Part shown: in pieces, positions 24,845 through 34,052 of the stretch
Layout of the letters: each line of letters begins with the position of its first letter
Numbering within the stretch: position 1 is the first letter of the stretch
From: Maricaulis maris_C
GTDB lineage: Bacteria > Pseudomonadota > Alphaproteobacteria > Caulobacterales > Maricaulaceae
Assembly (NCBI RefSeq): GCF_049116555.1
Contig: NZ_JAGDYT010000001.1
Span: 927,054-991,053 of the forward strand
Length of the DNA: 64,000 bases
Reading direction: 5' to 3'
Notes under the pieces: model-generated
The model's database searches: none
What the model saw: only the letters and a program-made list of their open reading frames with translations
Told to the model about the DNA's origin: nothing
Made by a program: the position numbers and the translations under genes

Positions 24845-27340
24845 TTATTCGCCGAACTGGTAGTAGAAGCGCACACCGATCGTCCGCGGCGGGGCGACAT
24901 TGGCGTAGTGGCTGCGCACCGGCTGGCCGTTGATCGTCTGGTTCGACAGCGCCGTGCTCCGGATACCGGTTTCGATATACTCATTGCCGATATTGTTGAC
25001 GAAGAGCGTGGCGCCCCAATTGCCGGCGTCATAATTGATCGAGCCGTTGGCGACATAATAGCTGTCCAGCGTCGCACTGCTGCCCCGGCCGCCGGTACGG
25101 GTGAGAATGTCGCCCGTATAGGAAATGCCGAGATTGTAGTTGAGCTGGGCACCGCTCGCGAGATCGGTCGTGTAGCGACCGAAGACCGAGGCCTGGGTTT
25201 CCGGAGAGCCCGGCAGGCGATCGCCAGCCTGGCCATCTTCAAAGGCCGAACCAAAGCCCGGCGTGGTGATGGTGCGGACCAGGAAGGGCACGTCGGCTGT
25301 CAGCTCGGACTGCGTGAAGGAATAGGTCCCGCGCAGCTCGAAATTATGGGCGACCTGCCAGCTGCCCTGCAGCTCGAAGCCTTTCGACTCCGCGCCTTCG
25401 GCATTGACCGTGATCGGGATATTGGCGTTGACCGTGGCAGAGGACACTTGCGGGTCCGTCCACTCGACCAGGAAGATGGCGCCGTTCAGCGTCACCGCGC
25501 CGCCGGCCCAGGTCGTCTTGGCGCCGAGCTCGTAATTGGTCGTCTGGTCGGGGCCGAACTGACGTTCGTCGAACTGGGCGATATCGCCGGCATTGGGACC
25601 ATATTGCTGGCCCGGTGCGAGGGCGCAGGCGCCCTGGGTCGCATTCGGGTCAAAGGCCGGGCACGGGCCGAGGCCGTTGGAGGCGCCGATCCGATAGCCT
25701 TCAGAAACCGTGAAATAGGCCAGGATCTCATCGCTCACATCATAGGCGATGTTGAACTTGTAGAGGAAACCGTCATCCGACTGGGCCAGGGACGGATCGA
25801 AGGCGAGATCGCGGATCTCGTCGATCGTCAGCGGGGTGTAGGTCGGTGCTTCGAAGAGCGGGAAGTCCACGGTCGAGACCGATTCCAGCTCATACTCGTA
25901 ATAGCGACCGCCAACCGTGATCGAGAGACGATCGGTGACGTCCCAGCCAAGCTCGCCGAAAATTGCGCTCTCGGTCAGCTCGGTATTGCTGGTCGAGAAA
26001 TACTCCAGATCGGTCGGGTTCTCGGTCAGGCCGAAGCCGAAATTGTCGTTCACATACTCGGCATAGTTCGGCGTGTACTCCTCGGAGGAGCCGACGAATT
26101 CGGCCTTGTTGTAATAGAAGCCGACAATCCAGTTGAACTGGCTCTCATAGGTCGAGACCAGGCGGACTTCCTGATTGAAGAACTCGTTCTCGGTCAGTTC
26201 GTGAGTGAAGGCGGTGAAGTTCGGGAAGCTCTCATAGGAATATTCCAGCGAGATCAGCAGGTCCGTCTGGTCGCGCTGGCCTTCTGCGTCATAGCTGCCG
26301 AAACCGGTCGCCGACGTCAGCTCGGCAAAGCCGAGATCAGCGGTGACTTCCAGGGCGAGGAGCTCGTTATTGCGCTCGATCGGCTCCAGAACACGAAGGG
26401 CGGATTCATAACCGCCGGCCGGAATGGGCGACCGACGAGAGGAGATCTGGCGACCTTCAATGTCCTGGTTCTGGAAGTAGTAGGTTGCAGTGGCGTCGAG
26501 CCAGTCGGTCGGCGCCCAGCGGGCCGCGATGCGGCCGGAAACGGCTTCTTCGCCATCGGCATCGCTGACCGGAGCGAGATTGGCTGCGACATCGGCCGGA
26601 TCATTGAAATCCGGAACCGGGTTCGAAACGCCCGGCTGGCGCACGCGATAGGGATAGTCGGTGAAACCGGAATCCTGGAGCACGTCGAGCGAGCCGCGAA
26701 CCGCGAAGGTGTCGGACACCGAGTGGTTGAAGGTGAAGCCGATATCGGCCGACGGGGAGTTCGCTTCGGAGTACTGGTAGAAGGAGGAGCGGATCTGCAG
26801 CATATTGCTGTCGAAGTCCGGACGGTTCGGCAGGTAGCGGATGGCGCCACCCAGCGTGCCGGCGCCATACAATGTGCCTTGCGGTCCAAGCAGGACCTCG
26901 ACGCGTTCCAGGTCATTCATCTTGAGGTCGATGAAGAGCGGGATTTCGCCAAGATAGGTGGCCACGGTTCCGCCGCCATCATTATTGCCGTCGCCGGAAT
27001 TGATCGGGTCGGCATTCAGGCCGCGCACGATGATCGGATTGCCCTGACGGCCGCCTCGATCAACAATATTGATGCCCGGGACGTAGGCGAGGGCGTCGGC
27101 AAGATCCTCGAAACCCTGTTCTTCGATCTGGTCGCCACCGATGGCGGCAATGTTGAGCGGAACGTCCTGAACGGTCTCGGAACGACGGGTCGCGGTCACG
27201 ACAATCACGTCCTGCGAAGACGAGGGATTGTCCTGGGCGAGTGCGGTGCCGGCACCGGCAAGGCCGGCGAGTGGCAGGGCAAGCGCACTGATGGAACAGG
27301 CGAGGCGTGCGCGAAGCGATGCCTTGGGTATTGCGGCCAT
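24845..27340 (-). CDS. TonB-dependent outer-membrane receptor
   Basis: The 831-residue protein has a signal peptide (about residues 1-33, ending ALAQD) and a TonB box-like segment (QDVIVVTATRR). The plug domain follows (DVPLNIAAIGGDQI through NPIIVRGLN), then a 22-strand barrel ending GVRFYYQFGE. It imports a large or scarce ligand with energy from TonB-ExbBD; the substrate is not evident, though the plug resembles receptors of the IroN/FyuA-like and glycan-type alphaproteobacterial groups. The ATG at 27340 begins a normal signal peptide; the frame extends 93 codons upstream without sense. The divergent neighbour is a TPR-sulfotransferase. Confidence 0.93.
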   Translation of the reverse strand: MAAIPKASLRARLACSISALALPLAGLAGAGTALAQDNPSSSQDVIVVTATRRSETVQDVPLNIAAIGGDQIEEQGFEDLADALAYVPGINIVDRGGRQGNPIIVRGLNADPINSGDGNNDGGGTVATYLGEIPLFIDLKMNDLERVEVLLGPQGTLYGAGTLGGAIRYLPNRPDFDSNMLQIRSSFYQYSEANSPSADIGFTFNHSVSDTFAVRGSLDVLQDSGFTDYPYRVRQPGVSNPVPDFNDPADVAANLAPVSDADGEEAVSGRIAARWAPTDWLDATATYYFQNQDIEGRQISSRRSPIPAGGYESALRVLEPIERNNELLALEVTADLGFAELTSATGFGSYDAEGQRDQTDLLISLEYSYESFPNFTAFTHELTENEFFNQEVRLVSTYESQFNWIVGFYYNKAEFVGSSEEYTPNYAEYVNDNFGFGLTENPTDLEYFSTSNTELTESAIFGELGWDVTDRLSITVGGRYYEYELESVSTVDFPLFEAPTYTPLTIDEIRDLAFDPSLAQSDDGFLYKFNIAYDVSDEILAYFTVSEGYRIGASNGLGPCPAFDPNATQGACALAPGQQYGPNAGDIAQFDERQFGPDQTTNYELGAKTTWAGGAVTLNGAIFLVEWTDPQVSSATVNANIPITVNAEGAESKGFELQGSWQVAHNFELRGTYSFTQSELTADVPFLVRTITTPGFGSAFEDGQAGDRLPGSPETQASVFGRYTTDLASGAQLNYNLGISYTGDILTRTGGRGSSATLDSYYVANGSINYDAGNWGATLFVNNIGNEYIETGIRSTALSNQTINGQPVRSHYANVAPPRTIGVRFYYQFGE

Positions 27341-27550
27341 GACTGAAATCTCCGAATGAAAATGTGTGCTAATCATGGTCTCTAGGTCCCGGCGAAAGCA
27401 ATTGCGGTTAGTTAAATTGATGTCACAAATCCGTTTTCTTCGAGGACCTGTTGCGCGGACGACACGCTGCATGTGCGAAGGAGTCTCGCGGGTGCAGCAT
27501 GAAACGGTTTTGCCTCGGCGGAATGCAACGTGTCGAGGAGTGGCGGACCG

Positions 27551-29152
27551 GTGACTGTCGAATCGCGTTTGAAGGCCGCCGCCGCTGCGCTGGGTGCCCG
27601 GCAATACCGCGAAGCGCATGCCTTATGCCTCGAGGTCCTGCAGACCTCCGGCCCGCATCCCGAAGCCTTTTTCCTCCTTGCCCTGCTCACGGCGGACCAT
27701 GACAATCACGCCAAGGCGGTCGAGATTTTCGACCGCGGCGTGGCGCTGGCGCCGGATGATCCGCGCCTGCATGCCCACCGGGCCAAGTCACTGCTCGCGC
27801 TCAACCGGCGCGAGGCCGCAGCGGATGCGGCCCGCCGCGCCAGCCGGCTGGGTCCACGCGACGCGCTGACCTTCGACACGATTGGCGTTGTCTTTACCCG
27901 GCTTGGCGATCACGAGGCGGCCATTCACCTGTTCGGGGCCGCCGTCGCGCAGGACCCGGGGCGGGCGGAGTACCATTACAATCTGGCGGCCTCGCGCCAG
28001 TTTGCCGGTGATTTCGATGGCGCTGAAGCGGCCTATTCCCGGACGCTGGAATTGGCGCCGGACCATGTGAAGGCCCTGTCGGCGATTGTCGGCCTGCGTC
28101 GGCAGAGTGAGGCGGATAACCGGCTGGACGCGCTGATGACGGCCTTCGAGGCCCGGTCCACCGATGACGAGGAAAGCCAACTCCATCTCGGGCATGCGAT
28201 TGCCAAGACCCTGGAGGATCTTGGCCGCGACACCGAGGCGCTGGACTGGCTTGGCCGGGCCAAGGCGGGTATCCGCGAGGCGCGTGGCTATGATCCGAAG
28301 TCCGATGTCGCGCTTTTCGATGCCGCCGCCAACGGGGCGGACGCCGACCGTGCCGCAGGCGCGGTCGCCGAAAGTGACCGGCCGGTCTTCGTCGTCGGCC
28401 TGCCGCGTACCGGAACGACTTTGGTCGACCGCATCCTTGGCGCCCATTCGCAGGTGCGTTCGGTCGGGGAGTTATCCAGTTTCGCCCTGATCGGCAAACG
28501 CCTTGCCGCGACGCCTGGCCCCTATGTCATGGATGCCGCCACCTTGAGTGCCGCCGACCGCATTGATGGGGCCCGATGGGGCGAGGCCTATCTCGACAGT
28601 GTTGCCGACCTGGCCGGTGACGCGCCGCGCTTTGTTGACAAGATGCCGCTCAACATCGTCTGGGCCGGACACATCCATCGTGCGCTGCCGAAGGCGCGGA
28701 TCATCTGCCTGCGCCGCCATCCGATCGATGCCTGCCTGAGCAATTACCGCCAGCTGTTCGCGACCAGCTTCTCCTACTATAATTATGCCTACGATCTCGC
28801 GGACTGCGCGCGCTATTATCTCGGCTTTGACAGGCTGCGTGCCCATTGGGCCGCGACCCTGCCAGCCGATCGCTATACCGAGGTCGCCTACGAGGATGTC
28901 ATTGCCGATCTGGAGGGCGAGGCCGGGCGGCTGGTCGCCCATTGTGGCCTCGACTGGGACCCGGCCTGCCTCGACTTCCATACCCAGTCGGGCAGTGTCG
29001 CGACCGCCAGTTCGGTACAGGTCCGCCAGCCGCTCTATTCCAGCTCCATCGGGCGCTGGAAGCGTCACGCAGACGCGCTTGCGCCAATGCGGGCCATTCT
29101 GGAAGCGGGCGGCGTGATCAATGCCGCGGGTGAGTGGCTGCGCGAGGCCTGA
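27551..29152 (+). CDS. TPR-repeat sulfotransferase family protein
   Basis: The protein is about 533 residues. Residues 1-200 form tetratricopeptide repeats (for example AIHLFGAAVAQDPGRAEYHYNL and AEAAYSRTLELAPDHVKAL). Residues 270-520 are a PAPS-dependent sulfotransferase: VFVVGLPRTGTTLVDRIL is the 5'-phosphosulfate loop and RIICLRRHPIDACLSNY the 3'-phosphate motif. It may modify a surface polysaccharide or protein. Start choice is uncertain: GTG at 27551 has GAGGAG 10 bases upstream, and GTG at 27530 is an alternative. No neighbour reveals the acceptor. tRNA-Leu follows. Confidence 0.88.
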   Translation: MTVESRLKAAAAALGARQYREAHALCLEVLQTSGPHPEAFFLLALLTADHDNHAKAVEIFDRGVALAPDDPRLHAHRAKSLLALNRREAAADAARRASRLGPRDALTFDTIGVVFTRLGDHEAAIHLFGAAVAQDPGRAEYHYNLAASRQFAGDFDGAEAAYSRTLELAPDHVKALSAIVGLRRQSEADNRLDALMTAFEARSTDDEESQLHLGHAIAKTLEDLGRDTEALDWLGRAKAGIREARGYDPKSDVALFDAAANGADADRAAGAVAESDRPVFVVGLPRTGTTLVDRILGAHSQVRSVGELSSFALIGKRLAATPGPYVMDAATLSAADRIDGARWGEAYLDSVADLAGDAPRFVDKMPLNIVWAGHIHRALPKARIICLRRHPIDACLSNYRQLFATSFSYYNYAYDLADCARYYLGFDRLRAHWAATLPADRYTEVAYEDVIADLEGEAGRLVAHCGLDWDPACLDFHTQSGSVATASSVQVRQPLYSSSIGRWKRHADALAPMRAILEAGGVINAAGEWLREA

Positions 29153-29204
29153 TGCCGCCACTGGCCAGTCCGGCGAAGCCGTGTAGGATCGCCGTGTCTT
29201 CCCC

Positions 29205-29291
29205 GCGGGCGTGGCGGAATCGGTAGACGCAGCAGACTTAAAATCTGCCGGCCGCAAGGCCGTGCCGGTTCAAGTCCGGCCGCCCGCACCA
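29205..29291 (+). tRNA. tRNA-Leu (anticodon UAA)
   Basis: The acceptor stem GCGGGCG pairs with CGCCCGC, followed by A and an encoded CCA (29289-29291). The anticodon stem GCAGA/TCTGC encloses loop CTTAAAA, giving anticodon TAA at 29239-29241, which reads UUA (and UUG by wobble). A long variable arm (gccggccgcaaggccgt) and the T arm GGTTCAAGTCC confirm a class II leucine tRNA. 87 nt with CCA. Confidence 0.97.
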
Positions 29292-29394
29292 ATTGTCATC
29301 TCTTGGCTTTTGATCTTATCGCCGCTCGCGAAGGGCAAGCCCCCGGCGGAGCGGCCTTCGCGGCGCCGTGTGCCGGCCGGCCGCGTCTGTTTTC

Positions 29395-30111
29395 TCATTT
29401 CGGGCGGCGACGCCTTGCCATCATCCACAGGCGGTGAACGGTGAGATAAACCCCGGCGACACCGAACAGTATGGCGATAATCGAGGTGACCTTTATCCAC
29501 CAGGAATTAAAATTCTCCCGGCTCGACCAGTCCATGATGTGCACGCCCCAGAAGAAGTCGTAAACGCGCCAGGCCGAGGTGCGCACGGCGCGCAGCTCGC
29601 CGGTCTGGCTGTTGATGTAGAAGGTCGTCGGCGGCGTCGTCTCCCCCGCGGCGAATTCGATGCGCCAGGCAGGAATGGACAGGCCGGCTTCGCGTGGTGG
29701 GTCTGTCAGCCAGTCCGTTGCGGTGATTTCGCCCAGCCCGTTCTGGCGGGTCGCCGCAATCTCGCGGGCCAGCGCTTCGCCAATCGGGGACAGGGCGTCG
29801 CCAGTGCGGGCGTCGATCATGAGCGGGCCGTCAGTGGTTTCAAGCCGCCAGACCGGTGACCCGGCCAGCCAGCCAGTGCGGGCAGAGGTCACCGCGCCAT
29901 CCTGCGCGGCGATGATGGTCGCCAGGGGCACGGCCTCATTCGTCCAGTCGAGTGCTGTCTCGGCCGGGTCATGCCGCAAATGCTCGCCGCGTATTTCTTC
30001 AATCGGAATGATCACCATGATGAGGCCGGAGATCAGCCACAGCATGACCTGCACGCCAAAGGCCGCGCCCAGCCAGAGATGGATCTGGCTCATCAGTCGA
30101 AAGAGTTTCAT
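29395..30111 (-). CDS. PepSY domain membrane protein
   Basis: The 238-residue protein has an N-terminal membrane helix (LWLGAAFGVQVMLWLISGLIM), a periplasmic middle that fits the PepSY pattern (PLMIDARTGDALSPIG; TTFYINSQTGELRAVR), and a second helix near the end (VTSIIAILFGVAGVYLTV). The terminal tail is Arg-rich and cytoplasmic. PepSY-associated membrane proteins often accompany TonB receptors as ferric or cupric reductases. Here the gene follows an OprC-like receptor gene (30376-32493) by 264 bp on the same strand. The ATG at 30111 is preferred to one 15 codons earlier because it begins directly at the helix. Confidence 0.85.
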   Translation of the reverse strand: MKLFRLMSQIHLWLGAAFGVQVMLWLISGLIMVIIPIEEIRGEHLRHDPAETALDWTNEAVPLATIIAAQDGAVTSARTGWLAGSPVWRLETTDGPLMIDARTGDALSPIGEALAREIAATRQNGLGEITATDWLTDPPREAGLSIPAWRIEFAAGETTPPTTFYINSQTGELRAVRTSAWRVYDFFWGVHIMDWSSRENFNSWWIKVTSIIAILFGVAGVYLTVHRLWMMARRRRPK

Positions 30112-30375
30112 GGTGTGCAGTATCCCCTTGGTCTCCGCTTGCGAGCATTCAGCCATTCTGTGTCGTGATCAATCCTTGGCATTGCCCGGGCCGCTTGAGA
30201 TCCCTGTCGGCCATGAGTCGCCAGGCGCCCGCCCGGGCGCCATGCCGCTCCCCGCCGCCCGCAATCATCATCTTTGCGCGGCTTAGCCGCCTTTTCAGGG
30301 GCTGGATCGGCAAGCGGGTCAGCCTCCGCTCCGGAGGGGCCACGCCGAGCTTTGTCAGCGTGGCCCTGATCCAGG

Positions 30376-32493
30376 CTAGCCCCGGACCGTCAGGCGAAGC
30401 CCGATCGAACGCCCATTGCCCGGAAGGCGTTCGCCCAGGCCGATTTGCGAGCCTGAATTTCGGTTGACCCCGGCGAGATGGTCCCGCCAGGCCTGGTCGA
30501 GCAGGTTCTCGACACCGACAGCCAGCGCGACCCCGGGGCGCATGTCCCAGCGACCATAGAGGTTCAGCAGGACCTGTCCGGGTGTTTCCGTCTCGTTATT
30601 GGCGAGAGAGACATTGTCCTGGCGCGCGGTCGCCAGGCTTTCCAGTGTGACCGTCCAGCTCTCAGCGTCATAGCTGGCACCCAGGCGCACATGGGGTGGG
30701 GCGATGCGGTAGAGGTTGTCATCGATATCGCGACGCTTGCCGCGGACCCAGCTGATCGTGCCGTCGAGGCGCCAGTGGGAATCGATCTGATACCCGAAAT
30801 CGGCGTCCAGCCCGTACAGCTCTGCCTCGACATTGGCGAAGCGCAGCGGGGTGGTGTCACCATTCATGCCCGCGACCATCTCAACCGCTGTATCGGCCAC
30901 GCCGGGCGTAGAGTCGAACGGCACGCCCTGGATATAGTCTTCAATGCGCCGGATGAAGATGGTGGGCCTTGCGTAGGCGTGGTCATTGGCCCAGTCCAGC
31001 CCGGCCTCGGCAATCCAGGCCGTCTCGGGCACAAGCCCGGTGTCGCCCACATAGGTATTGCCGTCCGCCAGGCCGCCACTGGCCGCAGTGGGCAGCCAGG
31101 CAAAGCGCTCCAGATAGCCCGGCGCCCGGGTTTTGCGGGCGAGGGTCAGGCGCAGGCGGGCGGTGTCTGTCAGCGGGCGCCAGAGGCGGGCAACGGCGTC
31201 CAACGTGCTGGCCTGCCAGTCGCGGTCAGCATTATTGGCGGCCATCGCGAGCATGCCGGGCATGGCGGGAACGGCACTGCCGGTCGAGGCGAGGCCTGAG
31301 CGGGCCTCGTGGTGATCGACGCGCAGGCCCAACTCTCCTTGCCACCTCCCGATCATTTCGCCCGTCCATTCCACGAAGCCGCCGGTGCGGCTGATGGCAA
31401 TGTCGGGCAGGTTGCGGAGAAAGAAATTCGGGTTCATCGGGTTGGTGATCGTGACATCATGATCCGTGTCGACCCGGTCAATGCCGGCGCGTAATTCGCC
31501 TCCCATTGCCGGGATGGTGAGGCTGGCGGCAAGCGTGTGACTCTCGGCATAGGCGAAGGTCTCCCGCCACCGCATCGGCGAGGCCGGGGCCGGTCGAAGG
31601 CTGAAATTATTCATGGCATGGCCGACATCGCTCCAGCCTGCCGACAGGTCGAGCCGCGCCGCATCGAACGTGCCGGTATAGGCAATCCGTCCCGTGTCGG
31701 TGTCGATAAAGCGGATATCCATGGCGAAGGGCGGGTTGCCGGTCGGCCCGGTTTCATTGCGGCGCCCTTCGACGGTCAGCTCGTGCGGGCCGGCCTGCCA
31801 GCCGGCAACAAGCCCGTAAACGCCGCGCTCATGCGCGCTGCCGCCGATTCGTCCCAGGGGCGTGTCGCGATCACCGCCGGTTTCCAGAGAGCCGAGAACG
31901 TGCAGGCGGATCGTGTCATTGGCCAGCCCGACCAGCCCGCCGACCGCCGTGCTGTCATCCACCGAATGGGCTGCCAATGAAAGGTCATGGCTGAGACTGA
32001 ACTGCGGGGTGTCGGCAAATCTGCCGGATTTGAGGGTGACATCGAAACCGCCGCCCAGGCCGGGCCCGTTGCTGACCGGGCTGACGCCGCGGGCGATCTC
32101 TATGCGGTCGACCAGGACTGACGGCGCATAGTGGAGCGGCGGGTCCATCAGGTTCGGACCACCCGAGGCAATGGCCTGGTCATTGATGCGAATCGCAAGC
32201 CGGGTCCCGAACAGGCCTCGATACTGCAACTGGCCAGACAAGGCGCCATTGCTGACCGCCGCTGCGCCGGGCAGGCGCGCGATGATCTGCGTTGTGTCCG
32301 GACTGGCGACAATGGGCTGCGCTGCCGGGTCGAGTTGATCCCGTGCCGGGTTGTCGAGCTGTGGCGAGCTGACTGTGATGACGTCAATAAGGGGGGGCTG
32401 TGAGGATTGGGCGAGGGCGGTCGGCGCCAGACATGAAAGACTGGCCGACAGCGCGATCAAGGCGCAGCTGTGCTGCAAGCAGATAGGGGACAT
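30376..32493 (-). CDS. TonB-dependent receptor, probably copper/metal type (OprC-like)
   Basis: This 705-residue outer-membrane receptor has a signal peptide (ending TALAQ, about residue 30) and a plug region with VITVSSPQLDNPARDQ, PDTTQIIARLPGAAAVSNG and YRGLFGTRLAIRIN. The barrel ends GRSIGLRLTVRG. The combination of an upstream DUF2946 gene and a downstream PepSY gene is typical of copper receptors such as OprC. The ATG at 32493 has GGAG 7 bases upstream. A 9-bp hairpin without a T-run lies just past the stop (30337-30366). The metal is inferred from context only. Confidence 0.88.
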   Translation of the reverse strand: MSPICLQHSCALIALSASLSCLAPTALAQSSQPPLIDVITVSSPQLDNPARDQLDPAAQPIVASPDTTQIIARLPGAAAVSNGALSGQLQYRGLFGTRLAIRINDQAIASGGPNLMDPPLHYAPSVLVDRIEIARGVSPVSNGPGLGGGFDVTLKSGRFADTPQFSLSHDLSLAAHSVDDSTAVGGLVGLANDTIRLHVLGSLETGGDRDTPLGRIGGSAHERGVYGLVAGWQAGPHELTVEGRRNETGPTGNPPFAMDIRFIDTDTGRIAYTGTFDAARLDLSAGWSDVGHAMNNFSLRPAPASPMRWRETFAYAESHTLAASLTIPAMGGELRAGIDRVDTDHDVTITNPMNPNFFLRNLPDIAISRTGGFVEWTGEMIGRWQGELGLRVDHHEARSGLASTGSAVPAMPGMLAMAANNADRDWQASTLDAVARLWRPLTDTARLRLTLARKTRAPGYLERFAWLPTAASGGLADGNTYVGDTGLVPETAWIAEAGLDWANDHAYARPTIFIRRIEDYIQGVPFDSTPGVADTAVEMVAGMNGDTTPLRFANVEAELYGLDADFGYQIDSHWRLDGTISWVRGKRRDIDDNLYRIAPPHVRLGASYDAESWTVTLESLATARQDNVSLANNETETPGQVLLNLYGRWDMRPGVALAVGVENLLDQAWRDHLAGVNRNSGSQIGLGERLPGNGRSIGLRLTVRG

Positions 32494-32561
32494 GGAAACG
32501 CTCCAGGGCGCACGCCGGTACACTCCGGGTGGGCCATTGATTCAATCAGGGTGAGGCAGAC

Positions 32562-32969
32562 TCAGAGCGTTGCAGGCGGTCCGCGCACCGGGGGGAGGGC
32601 ATGGGCCCTGGCGGGCGCTTTTTGAGCCAGATACGGACCGGCAGCGCTATCCGGTCGCGTGATCCGCGGCGGAAGGCTGGTCGTTTGCGGCAGGGCTGCC
32701 AGGGCGACAGCGGCGCCAAAGGCGCAATGCTGGGCCGTATTGCCGGATGCGTCGGCACCGGGCGTTTCGGTCAGATCGCCGCTTTCAAGATCAAGCCAGC
32801 GTGTGATCGAACCCTGGGCCGTACACAGGACCACGGCGAGCTGGCCGTCATTCCCGCGATCGAGCATGTAGCCGCGCGGAATGGCGGACTGCTGGAGGAC
32901 AGCAATCATCGCCAAGGCAAACAGCCACGGAGCGAGCAGGCCGCGCATATGTCGCAGATCGGACATCAT
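32562..32969 (-). CDS. DUF2946-like membrane-associated protein
   Basis: This 135-residue protein starts MMSDLRHMRGLLAPWLFAL and has one N-terminal hydrophobic helix. Two Cys follow at VVLCTAQGS and HCAFGAAVALAAL, the latter with an adjacent His, as in DUF2946 proteins, which are found next to copper receptors. The tail is Pro/Arg-rich. It may bind a metal in the periplasm. It is the first gene of the set DUF2946-receptor-PepSY, 68 bp before the receptor start. The longer frame to 33131 overlaps the divergent glycosylase gene and is rejected. Confidence 0.75.
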   Translation of the reverse strand: MMSDLRHMRGLLAPWLFALAMIAVLQQSAIPRGYMLDRGNDGQLAVVLCTAQGSITRWLDLESGDLTETPGADASGNTAQHCAFGAAVALAALPQTTSLPPRITRPDSAAGPYLAQKAPARAHALPPVRGPPATL

Positions 32970-33058
32970 GGCCTGCCGGTAGCACCGGCTCGGCCATCGC
33001 ACCATGAGGCAAAATATCCCGGCTGGGCACGAGGCGCTGGGGTGGCTAGTTTGAGCGC

Positions 33059-33679
33059 ATGTCGCATCGCGCTGTTCATGACCACCTTCTCGCCGCGTCC
33101 GAGCCGCTCTTTCCGGCCTTGCACGCCGCAATCCGGAAGCTTGGCCCGATGGAGTTGCCGCGGCGCGATGACTTGCCCTTTCCGGCCTATCTCTGCCGCG
33201 CCATTGCCGGTCAGCAGATATCGGTCAAGGCGGCCCAGAGTATCTGGGCCCGGGTCGAGGACAGTTCCGGCGATGTCGATCTGCTCGATCATTTCTGTGC
33301 AGGCAATGCCGACACCCTCCGCGCTTGCGGACTGTCCGGGGCCAAGACGCGGACGATTATCACAATTGCCGAGACGCACCGGACGGTCGGTCTGGATACC
33401 GGTCTTCTCAAAAGCCTGCCGATCGATCAGCGCACGGCACGGCTGACCGAAATCTGGGGGGTCGGGCAGTGGACGGCGGACATGATGAATATCTTCTATT
33501 TCGGCGAGGGCGATGTCTGGCCGGATGGTGATGTGGCAGCCCGCAAGACGCTCGAGCGACTGACCTCGAAGCGACGCAAGACCGTACGCACTGCCGGTCT
33601 GTTCAAACCCTATCGCTCCTGGCTGGCCTACTACATGTGGGCGCATGTTGATGCGCCGCCAGACGGAGAGCCCGGCTGA
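33059..33679 (+). CDS. DNA-3-methyladenine glycosylase II-like (AlkA/HhH-GPD)
   Basis: The 206-residue enzyme belongs to the HhH-GPD superfamily: the helix-hairpin-helix is LTEIWGVGQWTADMM (129-143), followed by the Gly/Pro-rich segment and catalytic D158 in WPDGDVA. AIAGQQISVKAA (49-59) is typical of AlkA-type enzymes. It excises alkylated bases. Length equals the catalytic core without the N-terminal TBP-like domain of E. coli AlkA. It is divergent from the DUF2946 gene with 89 bp between starts. Confidence 0.92.
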   Translation: MSHRAVHDHLLAASEPLFPALHAAIRKLGPMELPRRDDLPFPAYLCRAIAGQQISVKAAQSIWARVEDSSGDVDLLDHFCAGNADTLRACGLSGAKTRTIITIAETHRTVGLDTGLLKSLPIDQRTARLTEIWGVGQWTADMMNIFYFGEGDVWPDGDVAARKTLERLTSKRRKTVRTAGLFKPYRSWLAYYMWAHVDAPPDGEPG

Positions 33680-33772
33680 CGGGCACAGGTGGGACGCAAG
33701 GTCGCACCGTCCCTCTGAGCTTGCCACCAAACGGCCTTATCTTGGCCCGGTTCGTGGGGTTTTCTGGCCCCC

Positions 33773-33928
33773 ATGACACGACGAATTCTTATTGATGCAG
33801 GCCTTTTTGTCGGCGGGTGGACGCTGGGGTGGATGCTGACCGGCGACGCGCTGATCGGACTGCTCTTCGCCCTGATACTTTCCGGCGCAGGCGAGGGCGT
33901 GCAGGCCGCTGCCAGTCATGATGAGTAA
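33773..33928 (+). CDS. Small hydrophobic ORF, 51 residues
   Basis: MTRRILIDAG starts a 51-residue frame with a Gly/Leu-rich helix (LFVGGWTLGW) and a second hydrophobic helix (ALIGLLFALILSG), ending AAASHDE. Positive start, two helices and an acidic tail resemble a small membrane protein. No strong ribosome site is visible (ttctggcccccc upstream), so translation is uncertain. It lies alone between the glycosylase and the YrpB-like gene. Confidence 0.4.
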   Translation: MTRRILIDAGLFVGGWTLGWMLTGDALIGLLFALILSGAGEGVQAAASHDE

Positions 33929-34052
33929 CGCGCTTCACCGCGCGCTCGACATCCCATACCGCTCTCTCTAACGTTCGACGCGAACCCTGTTCAATCGCGG
34001 ATCGCCAGCAGAAGCGATCGCGAGCCTGGTCGATATATTAGAGGGGAATCCC

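Noticed and set aside
24908..27346. 812-codon plus-strand open frame opposite the TonB receptor gene
   Set aside because: Same antisense shadow effect; no family motifs, no ribosome site, and the receptor reading is complete with signal peptide and plug.
27341..27550. Cobalamin or other riboswitch upstream of the TonB receptor
   Set aside because: The 210-bp divergent gap lacks the B12-box-like conserved sequence and other riboswitch cores I could recognise.
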